Program-made: the position numbers and the translations under genes
Notes under the pieces: model-generated
What the model saw: the letters and a program-made list of their open reading frames with translations, nothing else
Database searches by the model: none
What the model was told of the DNA's origin: nothing
Part shown: positions 42,226 to 50,083 of the stretch, one piece after another
Position numbering within the stretch: position 1 is the first letter of the stretch
Layout: every line of letters begins with the position of its first letter
Assembly (NCBI GenBank): GCA_035526335.1
Contig: DATLCN010000055.1
Location: 1 to 64,000, forward strand
Length of the DNA stretch: 64,000 nucleotides
Source of the DNA: GCA-2861595 sp035526335
GTDB lineage: Bacteria; Actinomycetota; Acidimicrobiia; Acidimicrobiales; GCA-2861595
Direction: 5' to 3'

Positions 42226-44010
42226 CTAGAGGTACTGGCCGGTGCCGACCCGTTCGATGGCGCGGCCGCCGACCGGGACGTCACCCTCCTTGCCCTCGGA
42301 CAACAGGACCCGCAGGAACACGATGCGCTCGCCCTTCTTGCCGGAGATCTTGGCCCAATCGTCCGGATTGGTGGAGTTGGGCAGGTCCTCGTGCTCCTTG
42401 TACTCCTGCTTGATCGAGGCGCTGAGGTCCTCCCAGCGGATGCCCTTGCCCTCGCCGGCGATCTGGCGCTTGATGGAGAGCTTCTTCGCCCGCCGCACGA
42501 TGTTCTCGATCATGGCGCCCGACGAGAAATCCTTGAAGTACATGACCTCCTTGTCGCCGTTCTGGTAGGTGACCTCGATGAAGCGGTTCTCGTCGCCAGT
42601 CCGGTACATCTCCTCGACGGTTCGCTCGATCATGACCCGTACCGCCTTGTCACGGTCGCCCCCGCCCAGGGCCTCGACCTCGCCGGCATCCAGGGGTAGA
42701 TCCGAGGTGAGGTACCGGGCGAAGATCTGGGCGGCTGCGCCTGCGTCGGGCCTCTCGATCTTGATCTTCACGTCGAGGCGGCCCGGCCGGAGGATGGCAG
42801 GGTCGATGAGATCCTCCCTGTTGGATGCGCCGATGACGATGACGTTCTTCAGCGTCTCCACGCCGTCGATCTCAGCCAGCAACTGGGGGACGATCGTGGA
42901 CTCCATGTCCGAGGAGATCCCCGTGCCCCGGGTCCGGAAGAGAGAGTCCATCTCGTCGAAGAAGACGATGACGGGCATGCCCTCCTCGGACTTCTCCCGT
43001 GCCCGCTGGAACACCAGGCGGATCTGGCGCTCGGTCTCGCCCACGTATTTGTTGAGCAGCTCAGGACCCTTGATGTTGAGGAAATAGCTCTTGGCGTTGG
43101 TGTCGCCGGTGACCTGGGCCACCTTCTTGGCGAGGGAGTTGGCGACGGCCTTGGCGATGAGGGTCTTGCCACACCCGGGCGGACCGTAGAGAAGGATCCC
43201 CTTGGGCGCCGGCAGGCGGTGCTCCACGAACAGATCACGATGGAGGAACGGCAACTCCACGGCGTCGGTGATCGCCTCGATCTGGCTGTCCAGCCCACCG
43301 ACGTCGTCGTAGGAGATGTCAGGCACCTCCTCCAGGACCAGTTCCTCCACCTCAGGACGGGGCAGACGCTCCAGAAGGAGCCCGGTGCGGGAGTCCATGA
43401 GCACGGTGTCGCCCGATCGCAGCCGCTGACCCACCAGCGACTCGGCCAGCTCCACGACCCTCTCCTCGTCGGCGCGACCGACGACAATGGCCCTGAGGCC
43501 CCCCTCCAGCAGTTCCTTCATGGTGACGATCTCGCCCGACAACTCCTGGCTGCGGGCCATCACCACGTTGAGCGACTCGTTCAGGACCACTTCCTGACCG
43601 CGCTCGAGCTTCTCCTGGTCTATCTCCGGATGCAGCGCCACGCGCATCTTGCGGCCTGCCGAGAACACGTCGACGGTCCCGTCGTCGTTGCTGTTGAGGA
43701 AGGTTCCGTAGGCCGAGGGTGGCTGGGTGAGCTTGTCGACCTCCTCTCGCAGCGCCCCGATGTGCTCTCGTGCCTCACGGAGGGTGTAGGTGAGCTTCTC
43801 GTTCTGCGAGACCGCCTGAGCGAGCTGGCCCTTGGTTTCGAGAAGCTTCTCTTCCAGGGTGCGTACCCGCTTCGGAGCATCCTGGAGCTTGCGGCGGAGG
43901 GAGATCACTTCCTCCTCCAGCACCTGCGCCTGCTCGCGCAGCTCAGCCAGCTCCTGCATCTGCTCGCCTGTCCTGCGCAGCTCCGAATCGCCCGTCGGGA
44001 TCACCTCCAC
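42226..44010 (-). CDS. arc: Proteasome-associated AAA ATPase ARC/Mpa
   Basis: A 594-residue protein. GTG 44010 has AGGAG five bases upstream and gives the normal length; the frame stays open further but overlaps the ferredoxin promoter. A coiled coil (about 20-75) binds Pup, two OB folds follow, then the AAA module with Walker A GPPGCGKT, Walker B VIVFFDEMDSLF and sensor/Arg residues. The C-terminal GQYL is the motif that docks into PrcA and opens the gate. It unfolds pupylated proteins. Confidence 0.95.
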   Translation of the reverse strand: MEVIPTGDSELRRTGEQMQELAELREQAQVLEEEVISLRRKLQDAPKRVRTLEEKLLETKGQLAQAVSQNEKLTYTLREAREHIGALREEVDKLTQPPSAYGTFLNSNDDGTVDVFSAGRKMRVALHPEIDQEKLERGQEVVLNESLNVVMARSQELSGEIVTMKELLEGGLRAIVVGRADEERVVELAESLVGQRLRSGDTVLMDSRTGLLLERLPRPEVEELVLEEVPDISYDDVGGLDSQIEAITDAVELPFLHRDLFVEHRLPAPKGILLYGPPGCGKTLIAKAVANSLAKKVAQVTGDTNAKSYFLNIKGPELLNKYVGETERQIRLVFQRAREKSEEGMPVIVFFDEMDSLFRTRGTGISSDMESTIVPQLLAEIDGVETLKNVIVIGASNREDLIDPAILRPGRLDVKIKIERPDAGAAAQIFARYLTSDLPLDAGEVEALGGGDRDKAVRVMIERTVEEMYRTGDENRFIEVTYQNGDKEVMYFKDFSSGAMIENIVRRAKKLSIKRQIAGEGKGIRWEDLSASIKQEYKEHEDLPNSTNPDDWAKISGKKGERIVFLRVLLSEGKEGDVPVGGRAIERVGTGQYL

Positions 44011-44135
44011 AGCGTCTCCTGGTCGACCATACACGTACAGACTCCCCCGTCCGGCCACACCGCGGCGCGCGTCCGAGGACCCCGCTGACGCCCGGTACAC
44101 TTCGGACCCGACCTCTTTTGGAGAGCGAGTACCCG

Positions 44136-44369
44136 ATGAAGGTTTGGATAGACCAGGATCTGTGCACGGGAGACGGCCTTTGCGAGGAGATCGCGCCCTC
44201 TGTCTTCACCCTGCTCGACGACGGGCTCGCCTACGTGAAGGAGGGCGACAGGGTGTTCAACCCCGGCGGAGCCGAGGGCCGCGCTGCCGTGCCCGCCGGC
44301 ATGGAGGACGCCACCGTTGAATCCGCGGAGGAATGCCCCGGCGAGTGCATATACATCGAGGTGGACTGA
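44136..44369 (+). CDS. Ferredoxin ([3Fe-4S] or atypical [4Fe-4S])
   Basis: A 77-residue protein from ATG 44136; an in-frame TTG at 44118 is possible. C10-x5-C16 and C67-P68-x2-C71 are present, while the position between C10 and C16 that would be Cys in a [4Fe-4S] protein is Asp/Gly (CTGDGLC). This pattern is that of actinobacterial [3Fe-4S] ferredoxins often serving cytochrome P450s. It is divergent from arc, an arrangement known elsewhere in actinobacteria; partner unknown. Confidence 0.9.
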   Translation: MKVWIDQDLCTGDGLCEEIAPSVFTLLDDGLAYVKEGDRVFNPGGAEGRAAVPAGMEDATVESAEECPGECIYIEVD

Positions 44370-44373
44370 GGCC

Positions 44374-45552
44374 TCATTCCCCGCCGAGGCAGGGGCCACT
44401 CGGCACCGGCTGGCCGCGACGCACGGCCAGGACCGCCCTGACCTCGGCGGAGGTCAGGGCGTAGGAGGTACCCGGCCGGTCGGGAGCGATCGCGAAGGCC
44501 ACCCCGACCACGGCACCGCTCGTGTCGACCAACGCTCCCCCGGAGTCACCCTGGGCGAGCTGCGCGGCCAGGATGAAGACCTGCCGCCGTGTCGAGGTCG
44601 TGCCGTAGAGGTCACGGCCGACGGCCCTGACCTGCTCACGGATGGCCGCCGGCGCGATCCGCAGAGGATCCTGGCCCCCAGGGTGCCCGAAGACGGCGCC
44701 CAGGTCCCCTACCTGGCCATCTTCGACCGGCAGCGCCGCTTGACTTAGACCCGGCACGCGCAGCACCGCCAGATCCCGTGCCGGGTCGAACACCACGATC
44801 GCTGCGTCCAGGCGCCGGCCGTCGGGACGGGCGACCTGAGTCCGGCCCGGCCGGTGACCGGCCACGACATGGGCGTTGGTGACGACGACGTCCGTCGCCG
44901 CGGTGAATCCGCTGCCCTCCTGCATCCGGTCACAGGCGATCCCCTCCACCTTCACCGTGGACGCCGTGACCCGGGCGATGATGGCAGGAGGGATGCCGGT
45001 GGTGGCCGGCGGGGGCCCGGTCTTCGGGGCGGGACGGAGGGCCTCGAAGACCTGCGGGAAGTTGGTTTCCCCCACCACCCGCCGAAGGGCCTGCACCGTG
45101 TTCGGGGGCTCGGGCAACTGGCGGTCGAGGAACCGGGCGATGGCCGAGTTGCGGGCCTGGCGGGCGTAGCTGCCCGGGATGTCGGCGATGGCGGGCAACA
45201 GAAGCCATACCGAGAGGAGGATCCCGATGACCCCCACCAGTGCTCCGACGCTGCTGTCGAGGGCACGAAGTGGCCCGTGGGGGACGAACCGGCGCAGGGA
45301 CGAACCGGCGAGTAGCCCGAGCCCCTGGCCGGCGAAGCCTCCGAGCAGCAGAACGCCGGCGGCGATGAACAGCTTCGTGCTCGGGTCGGGTCCCTCGAAC
45401 ACGCGTACCGCGGAGGGAAGGAAGCGCATGGCGACGACCAGTCCGACGGCGAGGCCTACCCACGAAGTGGCTCGGGCCACGAAGCCGAGCCGGTAACCAC
45501 CGAAGCCGGCGGCGGCCGCCGACGTAAGCACCACCAGGTCGAGCAGGTTCAT
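44374..45552 (-). CDS. Membrane serine protease, MarP-like (CvpA-type N-domain plus trypsin fold)
   Basis: A 392-residue protein from ATG 45552, overlapping the trmI stop. Four membrane helices in the first 160 residues form the CvpA-like domain. The protease domain has all triad residues: His in VVTNAHVVAGH, Asp in DPARDLAVLRV and Ser in AQGDSGGALVD. In mycobacteria MarP supports acid and oxidative resistance by periplasmic proteolysis. The Cys pair (GIACDRM and PSGPCLGG) may form a disulfide as in MarP. Confidence 0.88.
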   Translation of the reverse strand: MNLLDLVVLTSAAAAGFGGYRLGFVARATSWVGLAVGLVVAMRFLPSAVRVFEGPDPSTKLFIAAGVLLLGGFAGQGLGLLAGSSLRRFVPHGPLRALDSSVGALVGVIGILLSVWLLLPAIADIPGSYARQARNSAIARFLDRQLPEPPNTVQALRRVVGETNFPQVFEALRPAPKTGPPPATTGIPPAIIARVTASTVKVEGIACDRMQEGSGFTAATDVVVTNAHVVAGHRPGRTQVARPDGRRLDAAIVVFDPARDLAVLRVPGLSQAALPVEDGQVGDLGAVFGHPGGQDPLRIAPAAIREQVRAVGRDLYGTTSTRRQVFILAAQLAQGDSGGALVDTSGAVVGVAFAIAPDRPGTSYALTSAEVRAVLAVRRGQPVPSGPCLGGE

Positions 45553-46361
45553 TGCTCGTGGCTCTGTTCGGCCGGTGACATTTTCGGCTCGGCCGCCACC
45601 AACCGGGCTGATGTGAGGAAGCCGGTGTGGGCGACCATGCGGTGGTCGGGACGCACGGCCTGACCCTCCACGTGCCAGGTCCGAAGGAGCACCTCCAGTG
45701 ACTGTGCCATTACGAACGCGCTGGACGCGAGCGTGTCCCGCAGTTGTGCCACCTGAGTGATGCTGGGGACGTACGCCACCAGGATTCCCCCCGGGCGGAG
45801 GGCCGTTTCCGCGTGCTTCACCACCCGCCACGGCTCGGGGAGGTCGAGGACGATGCGGTCGAGCCCCTCCTCCTCGATGCCGGCGTACACGTCACGCTCC
45901 TGGACCTGGTAATGCTCCGCCGTTCCGGGGCCGAGAAAATCGACGACGTTGGCTTCTGCCCTATGGGCGAAATCGGCTCGCAACTCGTAGCCGACCACCG
46001 ACGCCCCGGCCCGCAGAAGGGTCATCGACAGCGCCCCGGACCCGACTCCCGCCTCGAGCACCCGGGCCCCGGGAAAGATGTCCGCCACCATCAGGATGGC
46101 GCCCAGATCCTTGGGATAGATGACCTGTGCGCCCCTGGGCATCCCCAGGACGAACTCGGCCAGAGTGGGACGCACGGCGAGGAACGCTGCGCCCTTGGTG
46201 GAGCGGGCCGTGGTGCCCTCCTCGGCGCCGAGCAGATCGTCGTGGAGCACGAATCCGGCGTGGGTGTGGAACTCCCCGCCCTGGCGCAGAGTGACCAGAT
46301 AGCGGCGGGACTTCCGGTCGAGGAGCAGGACCCGCTCCCCCGCCACGAACGGGCGGCTCAC
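45549..46361 (-). CDS. trmI: tRNA (adenine58-N1)-methyltransferase
   Basis: A 270-residue protein from GTG 46361. An N-terminal beta domain (GERVLLLDRKSRRYLVTLRQ) precedes a Rossmann methyltransferase: VLEAGVGSGALSMTLL is the SAM loop, VGYELRADFA the second acidic strand and LDRIVLDLPEPW the catalytic block (DLPEPW). It methylates A58 in the T-loop of tRNAs as a tetramer. The gene next to arc/marP is a recurring actinobacterial arrangement. Overlaps both neighbours. Confidence 0.94.
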   Translation of the reverse strand: MSRPFVAGERVLLLDRKSRRYLVTLRQGGEFHTHAGFVLHDDLLGAEEGTTARSTKGAAFLAVRPTLAEFVLGMPRGAQVIYPKDLGAILMVADIFPGARVLEAGVGSGALSMTLLRAGASVVGYELRADFAHRAEANVVDFLGPGTAEHYQVQERDVYAGIEEEGLDRIVLDLPEPWRVVKHAETALRPGGILVAYVPSITQVAQLRDTLASSAFVMAQSLEVLLRTWHVEGQAVRPDHRMVAHTGFLTSARLVAAEPKMSPAEQSHEQ

Positions 46362-46597
46362 CGCCGGCGGCGGGGCGTGGCGCGTATGGACTCCGGGGCC
46401 GGCTTGTCGGGCGTCCCGTGGCTGACGACGAGTGTCTCGCCCGGGCGGAGGGTCGCCGTGTGCACGAGCTCCGGCTCGCTTCCGGTGAGCTTCTTCAGCA
46501 TCCGGACGCCGAAGATGAGGCCGGCGACGGTGGTCCAGACCCGGCTTCCACCAAGGACACCTCTGCGCATCCCGGTGCGCAACAGGAACCGCACCAT
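46358..46597 (-). CDS. Small conserved membrane-associated protein
   Basis: A 79-residue basic protein. RRGVLGGSRVWTTVAGLIFG then VRMLKKLTGSEPELVHTATL and RPGETLVVSHGTP. The first half resembles a membrane-hugging helix, the second a short beta domain (HTATLRPGETLVV). It sits between the holin-like genes and trmI, with four-base overlaps. Function unknown. Confidence 0.6.
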   Translation of the reverse strand: MVRFLLRTGMRRGVLGGSRVWTTVAGLIFGVRMLKKLTGSEPELVHTATLRPGETLVVSHGTPDKPAPESIRATPRRRR

Positions 46598-46812
46598 CAG
46601 ATCCGCCGCACTTCGACGAGGGTCATTTTCTTCTTCCCCTTGCGCCGGCCGAGCACATAGGCCAGGCCCACGACGGCCACGGCGACGGCGAGCCCGACGC
46701 CAAGAGCCACCGGCTTGGCCGCGGTGGCCGAGCTGTCGACCTCACCCTTGATCTGCCGGAGCTTGGCCTCGATCGCATCCCGCGTGACCGGCTCGTCGAC
46801 CTCCTGGCTCAT
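46597..46812 (-). CDS. Small membrane protein
   Basis: A 71-residue protein from ATG 46812, overlapping the previous stop. DEPVTRDAIEAKLRQIKGEV, then a single hydrophobic helix (VALGVGLAVAVAVVGLAYVLG) and the basic GRRKGKKKMTLVEVRRI tail. This looks like a DUF3618-type protein, small actinobacterial single-pass proteins next to Act-holin genes. Function unknown. Confidence 0.65.
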   Translation of the reverse strand: MSQEVDEPVTRDAIEAKLRQIKGEVDSSATAAKPVALGVGLAVAVAVVGLAYVLGRRKGKKKMTLVEVRRI

Positions 46813-47177
46813 CGGGCCACCCGCTTCCGGCCGGAACCCCGGCGCCGGTGACTGGTGATGGCACGGGCGGCGAGCGCGGCGACCAGTCCCGAGGCGACGA
46901 GGGTGATGCCGTAGGGCGCCCATGACCAGTCCCCGGCGAAGGCGGTGGTCTCGGTCTGGAGCGCCCGCAACAGCGCCAGCGAGAGCAGCAGCAGCCCGAC
47001 GCTCAAGGTGGCGGAACCGGCAAGACCAAGGGCGATGAAGCGACCCAGGCCCCTGATCGGGACGATGGTCTCCTGCTTGACGTAGGTGATCACCATCGCC
47101 CACAGCTCGCTGGCGAGGGTGGGAAGGCTCTTGTCGCGGGAAGCGGGCATGATGTGAGTGCTTATATCCCCGGCCAT
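46809..47177 (-). CDS. Phage-holin-superfamily-like membrane protein (Act_HX type)
   Basis: A 122-residue protein from ATG 47177 or 47150 (both lack a clear ribosome binding site). SLPTLASELWAMVITYVKQE then GLGRFIALGLAGSATLSVGL and a second membrane helix (PYGITLVASGLVAALAARAI). This is the 'actinobacterial holin-X' layout. Despite the name these are chromosomal, conserved next to DUF3618-type proteins, and a lysis role is not shown. No prophage surrounds it. Confidence 0.7.
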   Translation of the reverse strand: MAGDISTHIMPASRDKSLPTLASELWAMVITYVKQETIVPIRGLGRFIALGLAGSATLSVGLLLLSLALLRALQTETTAFAGDWSWAPYGITLVASGLVAALAARAITSHRRRGSGRKRVAR

Positions 47178-47205
47178 TCAGGCGCAAGCGGCGGCGGCGG
47201 AGGTG

Positions 47206-48603
47206 TCACGGCGCGAGGTCTGCCGGTGGCGGCGCCTGCGGGTAAGCCGCCAGCAGCGCGCCCAGCTGCTCCTGCAGGGCACGACCGACGGCGTCGCGCG
47301 GCAGACCGTTGGCCAGGAAGGCGAAGCTCAGGGGTCCGGCGCCGGTGGCGGAGTCCACGAAGCCGGTGAGCGCCGCGACCCCCTCCAGGGAGCCGGTCTT
47401 GGCCCGCAGTCGCCCGGCGGCCGGGTTGCCCTGAAAACGACGGGCCAGGGTGCCGTCCCTTCCGGCAACGGGAAGACCGGCAGCAAGGTGCCCCTTGGCA
47501 CCGCCGGCATCGAGGGCGGCCACGAGCAGTGTGCAACTGGCGCGGTCCGACCGGTCGAGACCGGAGCCGTCGACCGCGGCAAGGTGCTCGACGGGAAGGC
47601 CGGCAGAAGCCAGGGTCTCCCGCACCACGCCCAACCCGGCGACCGTGGTGCCGGCGCCGGCGAAGCGCCGGCCGAGCTCCTTCACCAGCAACTCGGCGGT
47701 GAGGTTGTCGCTCTCCCTCAGCATCTCCCCCACCAGGTCACGCACCGGCAGCGACTCGACGCGGGCGACCACCGGGGCCCCGGCTGGCGCCTGTCCATCG
47801 ACGGGTGGGCGGTCGACGATCACGCCCCGCGCCTGGAGAAGGGCCGTCAGCACCCCGGCCGCATGCACGTCGGGCTCGGGCGCAGCCAGCTTCCGGGGGC
47901 GGAAGGCGACGAACCCGTCGTTGACGTCGAGGGCGCTGGCCGGCCCCGACTCGGAGTCGGTGATGTACACCGGCCTCCACGTGGGGATGTAGCGCTGCGT
48001 GTCGTAGCGGGTCTCGTCGCCGACGATCCCGCCTCCGATCTGCCGCACGCCCGCTGCGACGACCGCGTCTGCCAGCTTCTCCAGGGGTGTGAAGAGCTGT
48101 GGCTGGTTCGGGAGAGAGGCGGCGTAGTCGGCGGTCGCCAGCAGAGGATCGCCGCCGCCCACCAGCCACAGAGGACCATCCACCATCCCGCCGGCGCCGA
48201 ACGGCCGCCCCACCCGTACCTCGGTGGCCAGCTTCTCCTCGGACCCCAGACGGGTCAGAGCGGCCAGGGCCGTGAGAATTTTCAGGTTGGACGCCGGGAT
48301 CAGCCGGTCGTCGGGCCGCCGCGACAGGACCATCCGGGGGCCCTGACGGACGACGATGCACGACTGGCTCCCGGGACCCAGGGCGGGACCCGCCAACGCT
48401 GTATCGATTCCCGCCCGCAGCCTGCCATCGGCTACCACACGGACCAGCAGCGCAGGCACCCGGCGGGCGGAGAGAACCGGCACCCGCAGCGCCGGCGGGG
48501 GTGGTGCCGCTGCGGTCTCACCGGGCGTTCGCACCGCCATCAGGCCGGTGGAAGCCGTCACCACCAGCAACACCAGGGGCAGCAGCACGCCCTGTCCGGG
48601 CAT
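47206..48603 (-). CDS. dacB: D-alanyl-D-alanine carboxypeptidase/endopeptidase (PBP4, peptidase S13)
   Basis: A 465-residue protein from ATG 48603. Hydrophobic N-terminus (VLLPLVLLVVTASTGLMAV) for export, then the catalytic S-x-x-K in IPASNLKILTALAAL, S-D-N in LRESDNLTAELL and K-T-G in RAKTGSLEG. An inserted domain between the first two motifs is normal for class C. It trims D-Ala from peptidoglycan stem peptides. The frame stays open upstream but that part is antisense/out-of-frame TetR sequence. Confidence 0.9.
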   Translation of the reverse strand: MPGQGVLLPLVLLVVTASTGLMAVRTPGETAAAPPPPALRVPVLSARRVPALLVRVVADGRLRAGIDTALAGPALGPGSQSCIVVRQGPRMVLSRRPDDRLIPASNLKILTALAALTRLGSEEKLATEVRVGRPFGAGGMVDGPLWLVGGGDPLLATADYAASLPNQPQLFTPLEKLADAVVAAGVRQIGGGIVGDETRYDTQRYIPTWRPVYITDSESGPASALDVNDGFVAFRPRKLAAPEPDVHAAGVLTALLQARGVIVDRPPVDGQAPAGAPVVARVESLPVRDLVGEMLRESDNLTAELLVKELGRRFAGAGTTVAGLGVVRETLASAGLPVEHLAAVDGSGLDRSDRASCTLLVAALDAGGAKGHLAAGLPVAGRDGTLARRFQGNPAAGRLRAKTGSLEGVAALTGFVDSATGAGPLSFAFLANGLPRDAVGRALQEQLGALLAAYPQAPPPADLAP

Positions 48604-48629
48604 CGACGAGCGGCGCAAGGCGCCCGAGC

Positions 48630-49271
48630 CTATGGCTCGAGTGCGGCGAAGAAGAAGGACCGAACGTGCTGGAGCCGTTGCTCCATGGCATCGGCCGCCA
48701 GCGGGTCCCGCTCTAGCAACGACTCGAGGAAGGGGACGTCGCTGAAGTAGCTGAGCAGCGCCCCGTAGCCGGTCAGCAGGAGCTGCTCGGGGTCGTGCCG
48801 CCGGAAGCGCCCCGCCGCCATCTCCTTGGCGAAAAAAGTGCAGGCGCGCTGGAACAGGGGCTTGAGAGCTGCGCCGAGGTCGAGACCGAGATGGGTGCTG
48901 TCGTCGAGGGCCGCCCGGCGGGCGATTCGCACGAAGTCCGGGTTCTCGGCGAAGAAACGGAAGCCGGCGGTGAGGACGAGGTCCACCTTGGCCCAACCGT
49001 CCTTCGGTGAATGGACGGCCTCGCCGACCCGGCTGAACCAGTCGGCCAGGCTCACCTCGAAGACCTCCCGGTACAGCGACTCCTTGGAGGGGAAGTGGTG
49101 CAGGAGGCTCGGCCGGCGGATGCCCACGGCCGCGGCGATGTCGTTCAGCGACGTGCCCTGGTAGCCGTGCTGAGCGAAGAGGCGCCGGCCCTCGTCGAGG
49201 ATGGCCTGGCGGGTCGACGGCAACGCTCGTACCGCCACGCTCGCACACTCCTCGTCCTGGTCGGCCGCCAC
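48630..49271 (-). CDS. TetR-family transcriptional regulator
   Basis: A 213-residue protein. The DNA-binding domain STRQAILDEGRRLFAQHGYQ then GTSLNDIAAAVGIRRPSLLH and HFPSKESLYREVFE is complete. The ligand domain is helical with a wide ligand pocket, type unknown. It is 26 bases upstream of dacB on the same strand. A GTG at about 49238 (AVRALPSTRQ) would give a shorter form. Confidence 0.9.
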   Translation of the reverse strand: MAADQDEECASVAVRALPSTRQAILDEGRRLFAQHGYQGTSLNDIAAAVGIRRPSLLHHFPSKESLYREVFEVSLADWFSRVGEAVHSPKDGWAKVDLVLTAGFRFFAENPDFVRIARRAALDDSTHLGLDLGAALKPLFQRACTFFAKEMAAGRFRRHDPEQLLLTGYGALLSYFSDVPFLESLLERDPLAADAMEQRLQHVRSFFFAALEP

Positions 49272-49391
49272 GAAACCCGTCGTGCTGACAGGCTTGCGCC
49301 ATCGAGCGTACCGGCCGATCGGGGTCGGCCGGCGCCAACGGAGCCGGGCGCGGGAAGAGAGCGACCTGCCGCCGAACTACCTTTGCTCCGC

Positions 49392-49784
49392 ATGGACATC
49401 GTGTCGGCCCTGTTCTGCGAGAACATCAACCTGCGCCAGGTGCCCGGACCGGCCACGCGAATCGATCTGTCAGGCATCATGTTCTCGATGCCGGCGCCGG
49501 CGGAGCCGCCCGTCACCATCGCACCCCACCTCGTCGTCCTGGTCCGGTGCCGCACCGACGAGCCGGGTGACGGTGTCCTCGAAGTCGTCTTCCGCGACGG
49601 CGACGGTGCCGAGGTGGCCCGCAACGTGGCGCCCTTCACCGTCGACCCGGGCAAGTTCACCTACCGCCTCGTCCGCGGCGAGCTGACCTACGACGCCTAC
49701 GGGACGATCGAGGCGCACTGCCGGGTGGGTCAGGGGCCGTGGACGGTGGTTCCGCTCACCCTGGTCGCGCCCGCTCCGGCCTGA
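49392..49784 (+). CDS. Conserved beta-rich protein of unknown function (DUF6941-like?)
   Basis: A 130-residue protein from ATG 49392. VSALFCENINLRQVPGPATR, then LVVLVRCRTDEPGDGVLEV, VFRDGDGAEVARNVAPFTVD and YDAYGTIEAHCRVGQGPWTV form alternating strands, like the small beta-sandwich proteins labelled DUF6941. That label is tentative. It is followed in the same frame, after one TGA, by a FIST remnant. Confidence 0.6.
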   Translation: MDIVSALFCENINLRQVPGPATRIDLSGIMFSMPAPAEPPVTIAPHLVVLVRCRTDEPGDGVLEVVFRDGDGAEVARNVAPFTVDPGKFTYRLVRGELTYDAYGTIEAHCRVGQGPWTVVPLTLVAPAPA

Positions 49785-50072
49785 GGGCTGCACCAAGTCC
49801 GTGACGCGGCCACCGACGACGAAAACCTACGCGACCTCCTGGCCGGCCATCGGGCCGACGAAGCCCTCCTGTTCACCTGCAATGGGCGGGGAATGCGCCT
49901 GGTCGGCCGGCCCGACCACGTTGCGGGCGTTCTCGACGAGCGTGTGGGGGTCCCCTCCGCCGGCTTCTTCGCAGCCGGCGAGTTCGGCCCGATCGGGGGC
50001 CGCAACTTCGTTCACGGTTTCACCGCCTCCATCGCCCTGTTCACGGAGGAGGGCTCCCGGGCTGTCGGTTAG
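49785..50072 (+). pseudogene. FIST-domain protein remnant (C-terminal part only)
   Basis: The frame from about 49788 reads LHQVRDAATDDENLRDLLAG, then ALLFTCNGRGMRLVGRPDHV, GFFAAGEFGPIGGRNFVHGF and TASIALFTEE, ending at TAG 50070-50072. This is the end of the FIST_C domain, in proteins of about 380 residues that sense small ligands. The N-terminal three quarters are missing and there is no start codon; the preceding TGA (49782-49784) ends the gene upstream in the same frame. I read a deletion scar. Confidence 0.75.
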
Positions 50073-50083
50073 GTTTGGGGCCC

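Noticed and set aside
46809..47177. Prophage holin suggesting a prophage
   Set aside because: The gene belongs to the chromosomal Act_HX type next to other small conserved membrane genes; no other phage gene is near.
49782..49784. TGA between the beta-rich protein and the FIST remnant as a selenocysteine codon
   Set aside because: The sequence before it is not the FIST N-terminus and the position does not match a conserved Cys; a deletion scar explains it better.
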